A DNA stretch of 64,000 nucleotides from Holophaga sp. GTDB taxonomy: Bacteria > Acidobacteriota > Holophagae > Holophagales > Holophagaceae. The stretch covers positions 151,922 to 215,921 of the forward strand of contig JADKBC010000005.1 in NCBI GenBank assembly GCA_016715205.1, read 5' to 3'. The stretch's first letter is position 1. Each line of letters begins with the position of its first letter. Of this stretch, positions 61,625-64,000 are shown in pieces. The notes under the pieces were generated by a model that saw only the letters and a list, made by a program, of their open reading frames with translations, was not told where the DNA came from and did no database searches. The position numbers and the translations under genes are program-made.

Positions 61625-62026
61625 ATGCATGACATTCCCGAACGAAAGGCGCGCTTCACCACCAAGCTGGTGATCGGGGTCCTCTTCATGGCCTTCGGCG
61701 TGGCCTTCCTGCTCCACAACCTCAACATTCTCGATGTGGACCGCAGCCTGCGCTTCTGGCCGCTAGCGCTGGTGGTGCTGGGCCTTGAACGCCTCTACAC
61801 CCGTGGGTTCCTGCGCGCCACCGGCGGCCATATGCTGATCATGCTGGGCATCTGGCTGCAGCTGTGGTGTCTGGAAAAAGATTTCCTGCTTGATACCTGG
61901 TGGCCCCTGGGCATTGTCTGGCTGGGCCTGGTGATCAGCCTGCGGGCACTGTGGCCCAAACCCAAACCTGAGCCCATCCAAGATCAAGAAGCTTTCTGTC
62001 AGGATTCCAACGAGAGGCCGTTATGA
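61625..62026 (+). CDS. LiaI/DUF5668-like small membrane protein
   Basis: A protein of 133 residues with four hydrophobic helices in two pairs ('LVIGVLFMAFGVAFLLHNL' and 'FWPLALVVLGLERLY'; 'GGHMLIMLGIWLQLWCL' and 'WWPLGIVWLGLVISL'). This is the LiaI-LiaF-like membrane module (DUF5668), duplicated. The C-terminal tail is charged. AGGAGG lies seven bases upstream of the ATG, a strong site. Its stop overlaps the start of the LiaF-like gene. It probably belongs to a cell-envelope stress circuit with the kinase and regulator that follow. Confidence 0.82.
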   Translation: MHDIPERKARFTTKLVIGVLFMAFGVAFLLHNLNILDVDRSLRFWPLALVVLGLERLYTRGFLRATGGHMLIMLGIWLQLWCLEKDFLLDTWWPLGIVWLGLVISLRALWPKPKPEPIQDQEAFCQDSNERPL

Positions 62027-62730
62027 ACCCCGAAACTGAACCCCGCACCAGCCGTCTGGTTACCCCCGCCCTTGTCATCGGCATTGCCATCGTAGTGTTC
62101 GGACTGGGCCTCACGTTGGAGAATCTCGGCTTCGAATACTCCCATATCGTGTTCCGCTTCTGGCCGGTCATCCTCGTGGTGCTGGGCCTGCTCAAGCTGC
62201 GCGCCTGCCAGGGCACTTGTGTGGGCGGCTACCTGCTCACCGGCGCGGGCCTCATCCTGCTGCTGAAGACCCTGGGTGGTCATAGCGTGGATGTGCTGAT
62301 CGGCCCCATGATTCTCACCGGCGTCGGCATCTTCATCGTGCTTCAGGCCCTCAAGCAGCACCGGCGGGTGCCTGCGGAGTTGCAGCAGAGCGAAGGCTTC
62401 CTGCGCGGTAACGCCATTCTCAGCGCCTTCAAGCATCGCCACCAATCCCAGTCCTTCCGGGGCGGCGAATTGACCTCCATCTTCGGTGGCTTTGAGGTGG
62501 ACCTCCGCCAGGCCGTGATCGAAGGCGGCTCGGCCCGGCTGGATACCTTCGTGATGTTTGGCGGCGGGGATATCCGCGTGCCCGAAGGCTGGGAAGTGCT
62601 GGTGCAAGCCACGGCAATCTTTGGTGGCGTGAACGACAAAACGGCCCCCATGCCTTCCAGCAGTGAAGCCCGCCCCCGCCTGGTGATCACCGGCCTGGTG
62701 CTCTTCGGCGGCATCGAACTCCGAAACTGA
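62023..62730 (+). CDS. LiaF-like membrane protein with cell-wall-active antibiotic response domain
   Basis: A protein of 235 residues: N-terminal LiaI/F membrane module of four helices ('VIGIAIVVFGLGLTLENLGF', quoted in part as 'IAIVVFGLGLTLENL'; 'FWPVILVVLGLLKL'), then a cytosolic beta-rich LiaF C-terminal domain ('ELTSIFGGFEVDLRQAVIEGG' in part as 'TSIFGGFEVDLRQA'; 'VMFGGGDIRVPEGWEV'). In Firmicutes LiaF restrains the LiaS kinase. Here a LytS-type kinase gene begins one base after the stop, so an analogous control is likely (inference). ATGA overlap with the upstream gene. Confidence 0.87.
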   Translation: MNPETEPRTSRLVTPALVIGIAIVVFGLGLTLENLGFEYSHIVFRFWPVILVVLGLLKLRACQGTCVGGYLLTGAGLILLLKTLGGHSVDVLIGPMILTGVGIFIVLQALKQHRRVPAELQQSEGFLRGNAILSAFKHRHQSQSFRGGELTSIFGGFEVDLRQAVIEGGSARLDTFVMFGGGDIRVPEGWEVLVQATAIFGGVNDKTAPMPSSSEARPRLVITGLVLFGGIELRN

Positions 62731-62731
62731 T

Positions 62732-63493
62732 ATGCATCCCATCCTCAAGAGCAAAGCTCGTCTGGGGACCTACCTTCTGGGGTGGGTCCCCTTTGGGTTG
62801 CTGGTGGTCTGGATGGGCTATGACCATGGGTGGCCGTTGCAGGATTTGGCCTGCCTTTTCGTGCCCATGACGCTCTCGGCGGCCTTCCTCTTCCTCACCT
62901 CTTGGTACCTGTGCCGGGCCTTTCCCGCCCCCACCTTCCGGATTGTCAGCCATGGCATTGCTTGGATCGTGGCAGCCCTGGTGATGGGCGGCGTCTGGAC
63001 CATCCTGCTATGGCTGTTGGCGCAACTCATGACCCTGATCCCCGGCCTGGGTGACCTGGGCAAGCAGGTGCGAGCAGGGTGGCATTTCTTCTTTGTGATG
63101 GGCACGATCCTGTATTTCATGGTGCTGGCCCTGCACTACCTCCTGACGGCCCTGGAACACTCCCGAGAAGCTGAACGCACCGAGCAGGAACTGCGCGTAC
63201 TAACTCGAGATGCCGAACTTAAAGCCCTGCGGGCTCAGCTAAATCCGCACTTTCTTTTCAATAGCCTAAACTCCATCAGCGCCCTCACCACCCTGGACCC
63301 GAAACGGGCCCGGGAGATGTGTGTGCTCCTTTCGGATTTCCTGCGCAAGAGCCTGAAGCTGGGCGAACGCACCACCGTGAAACTCGCCGAGGAGCTCGAC
63401 CTGGTTAGGAATTACCTGGCCATCGAGCAAATCCGGTTTGGTGATCGCCTCAAGGTGGTCATGACGGTGGACCCGGAGGTGGAAAAGCGGTAA
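62732..63493 (+). CDS. LytS/YehU-type sensor histidine kinase, N-terminal part, interrupted by TAA
   Basis: A protein of 253 residues with four hydrophobic helices (about 10-130), a short coiled coil ('HSREAERTEQELRVL') and the His_kinase domain with 'AQLNPHFLFNSL' (His173), the hallmark of the LytS class. It stops at TAA 63491-63493 right after 'DPEVEKR'. The very next codons in the same frame read 'IPTLLLQPLVENAIKHG', the N-box of the same family. The gene is thus complete except for one in-frame stop where a Lys or similar codon is expected. As read, the kinase lacks its ATP-binding domain and would be inactive. Confidence 0.8.
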   Translation: MHPILKSKARLGTYLLGWVPFGLLVVWMGYDHGWPLQDLACLFVPMTLSAAFLFLTSWYLCRAFPAPTFRIVSHGIAWIVAALVMGGVWTILLWLLAQLMTLIPGLGDLGKQVRAGWHFFFVMGTILYFMVLALHYLLTALEHSREAERTEQELRVLTRDAELKALRAQLNPHFLFNSLNSISALTTLDPKRAREMCVLLSDFLRKSLKLGERTTVKLAEELDLVRNYLAIEQIRFGDRLKVVMTVDPEVEKR

Positions 63494-63502
63494 ATCCCGA
63501 CT

Positions 63503-63799
63503 TTGCTCTTGCAGCCATTGGTGGAAAACGCCATCAAACATGGGATTGCCCAGGTCATGGAAGGTGGCACCATCGGCATTTCCGCTGCGGTCCATGGGGA
63601 ATTCGTGGAGATCCATGTGGATAATCCCGTCGATGCCGATGCCGAGCCCCCCCAGGGCCTGGGACTGGGCCTTCGGCAGGTGAAGCAGCGCTTGCAGGGG
63701 CGCTACGGCAGCCGCACCTTCTTTGACGCCAAGATACGGGAAGGCCGCCATGAGGCGGTGCTAACCTTCCCGCGTCTATTCCAGGAGAACCAGCCATGA
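63503..63799 (+). CDS. LytS-type kinase, ATP-binding domain fragment after the in-frame stop
   Basis: The HATPase_c half of the kinase: N-box 'LLQPLVENAIKHG', 'VEIHVDNPVD' and G2 'PPQGLGLGLRQVKQRL'. It is in the same frame as the N-terminal half, with only the TAA and two codons between, and overlaps the regulator gene (ATGA), as expected for the end of an intact kinase gene. The listed start is a TTG/CTG-like codon without a ribosome site, so separate translation is unlikely. Confidence 0.7.
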   Translation: MLLQPLVENAIKHGIAQVMEGGTIGISAAVHGEFVEIHVDNPVDADAEPPQGLGLGLRQVKQRLQGRYGSRTFFDAKIREGRHEAVLTFPRLFQENQP

Positions 63800-64000
63800 G
63801 CGAACGCACCTACACCGCGCTGATCGTGGATGACGAAGACCTGGCCCGCGCCGTAGTGCGTGAGCACTTGGCCGCCCATCCCGAAATTCAAATCATTGCG
63901 GAATGCGCCAATGGTTTCGACGCCGTGAAGGTCGCCACGGAACTGAAGCCCGATTTGATGTTCCTGGATATCCAAATGCCCAAGCTGGACGGCTTTGAGG
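63796..64000 (+). CDS. Response regulator, probably LytTR type (3' partial)
   Basis: The gene runs off the right edge. The first 68 residues are a receiver: 'LIVDDEDLAR' with the acidic pair, and phospho-acceptor Asp58 in 'LMFLDIQMPKLDGFE'. The spelling 'VDDE.LAR..V...L' is typical of LytR/AlgR regulators, which pair with LytS-type kinases like the one just upstream. The DNA-binding domain is not in the window. The ATG overlaps the kinase stop (ATGA). Confidence 0.85.
   Translation, partial: MSERTYTALIVDDEDLARAVVREHLAAHPEIQIIAECANGFDAVKVATELKPDLMFLDIQMPKLDGFE

Noticed and set aside
1..64000. CRISPR array, prophage, integron, IS element, tRNA or rRNA
   Set aside because: I saw no regularly spaced repeats, no transposase, integrase or phage structural genes, and no tRNA-like cloverleaf or rRNA sequence.

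Overview
The window is GC-rich (by eye about 60 %), gene-dense bacterial chromosome with short intergenic gaps and no tRNA, rRNA, CRISPR array, transposase or phage gene that I can see. The gene mix points to the phylum Acidobacteriota, class Holophagae, most like Geothrix/Holophaga: a nine-heme CbcL-type menaquinol-oxidising cytochrome, futalosine-route menaquinone synthesis (MqnE), many PAS/hybrid histidine kinases, Ser/Thr kinases with C-terminal propeller or TPR sensor parts, a Tricorn-type protease and an S9 peptidase. The taxonomic call is inference; no marker gene settles it.

Region 1 (1-14.7 kb) is a two-component signalling island. It begins with a multi-PAS kinase that runs in from the left and is broken by several indels and an in-frame stop (2-3467). 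A reverse-strand receiver / PAS kinase / receiver operon follows (6654-3559). Then comes a forward run of a triple-receiver hybrid kinase, CheR, CheB and a receiver-PAS-GAF-PAS-kinase-receiver hybrid (6831-14690). Three of the receivers are close paralogues.

Region 2 (14.8-34.1 kb) holds housekeeping and accessory genes: TrmL, a diacylglycerol-kinase-like lipid kinase coupled to a Tricorn-type protease, an RluA-type pseudouridine synthase, an Mla-type lipid transport operon (MlaE, an ATPase subunit lacking essentially all catalytic motifs, MlaD), RsgA with an RNHCP-domain protein, a serine beta-lactamase-like hydrolase, a PQQ-propeller stub, a YciI-like protein, carbamate kinase downstream of an S9 peptidase, and glycyl-tRNA synthetase alpha and beta.

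Region 3 (34.1-44.4 kb) has a bacilliredoxin, an aconitase-citrate synthase operon, and a TetR-controlled export operon (HlyD, two ABC ATPases, two ABC-2 permeases) whose promoter carries two near-identical partly palindromic sites.

Region 4 (44.4-55.6 kb) has a DUF4382 lipoprotein divergent from mqnE, the CbcL-like cytochrome, an Rrf2 regulator with cysteines suited to an Fe-S cluster, TtcA, a HEPN protein, an RlmI-like methyltransferase, a YidE/AspT-family transporter and a HAD hydrolase.

Region 5 (55.6-64 kb) has a Ser/Thr kinase/TPR gene split by a one-base frameshift, a YigZ/IMPACT protein, a second Ser/Thr kinase with a propeller-like C-terminus, two LiaI/LiaF-like membrane proteins, a LytS-type kinase interrupted by an in-frame TAA, and the start of its response regulator. 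Interrupted signalling genes recur in the window (2-3.5 kb, 56.9 kb, 63.5 kb) while the metabolic genes are intact.
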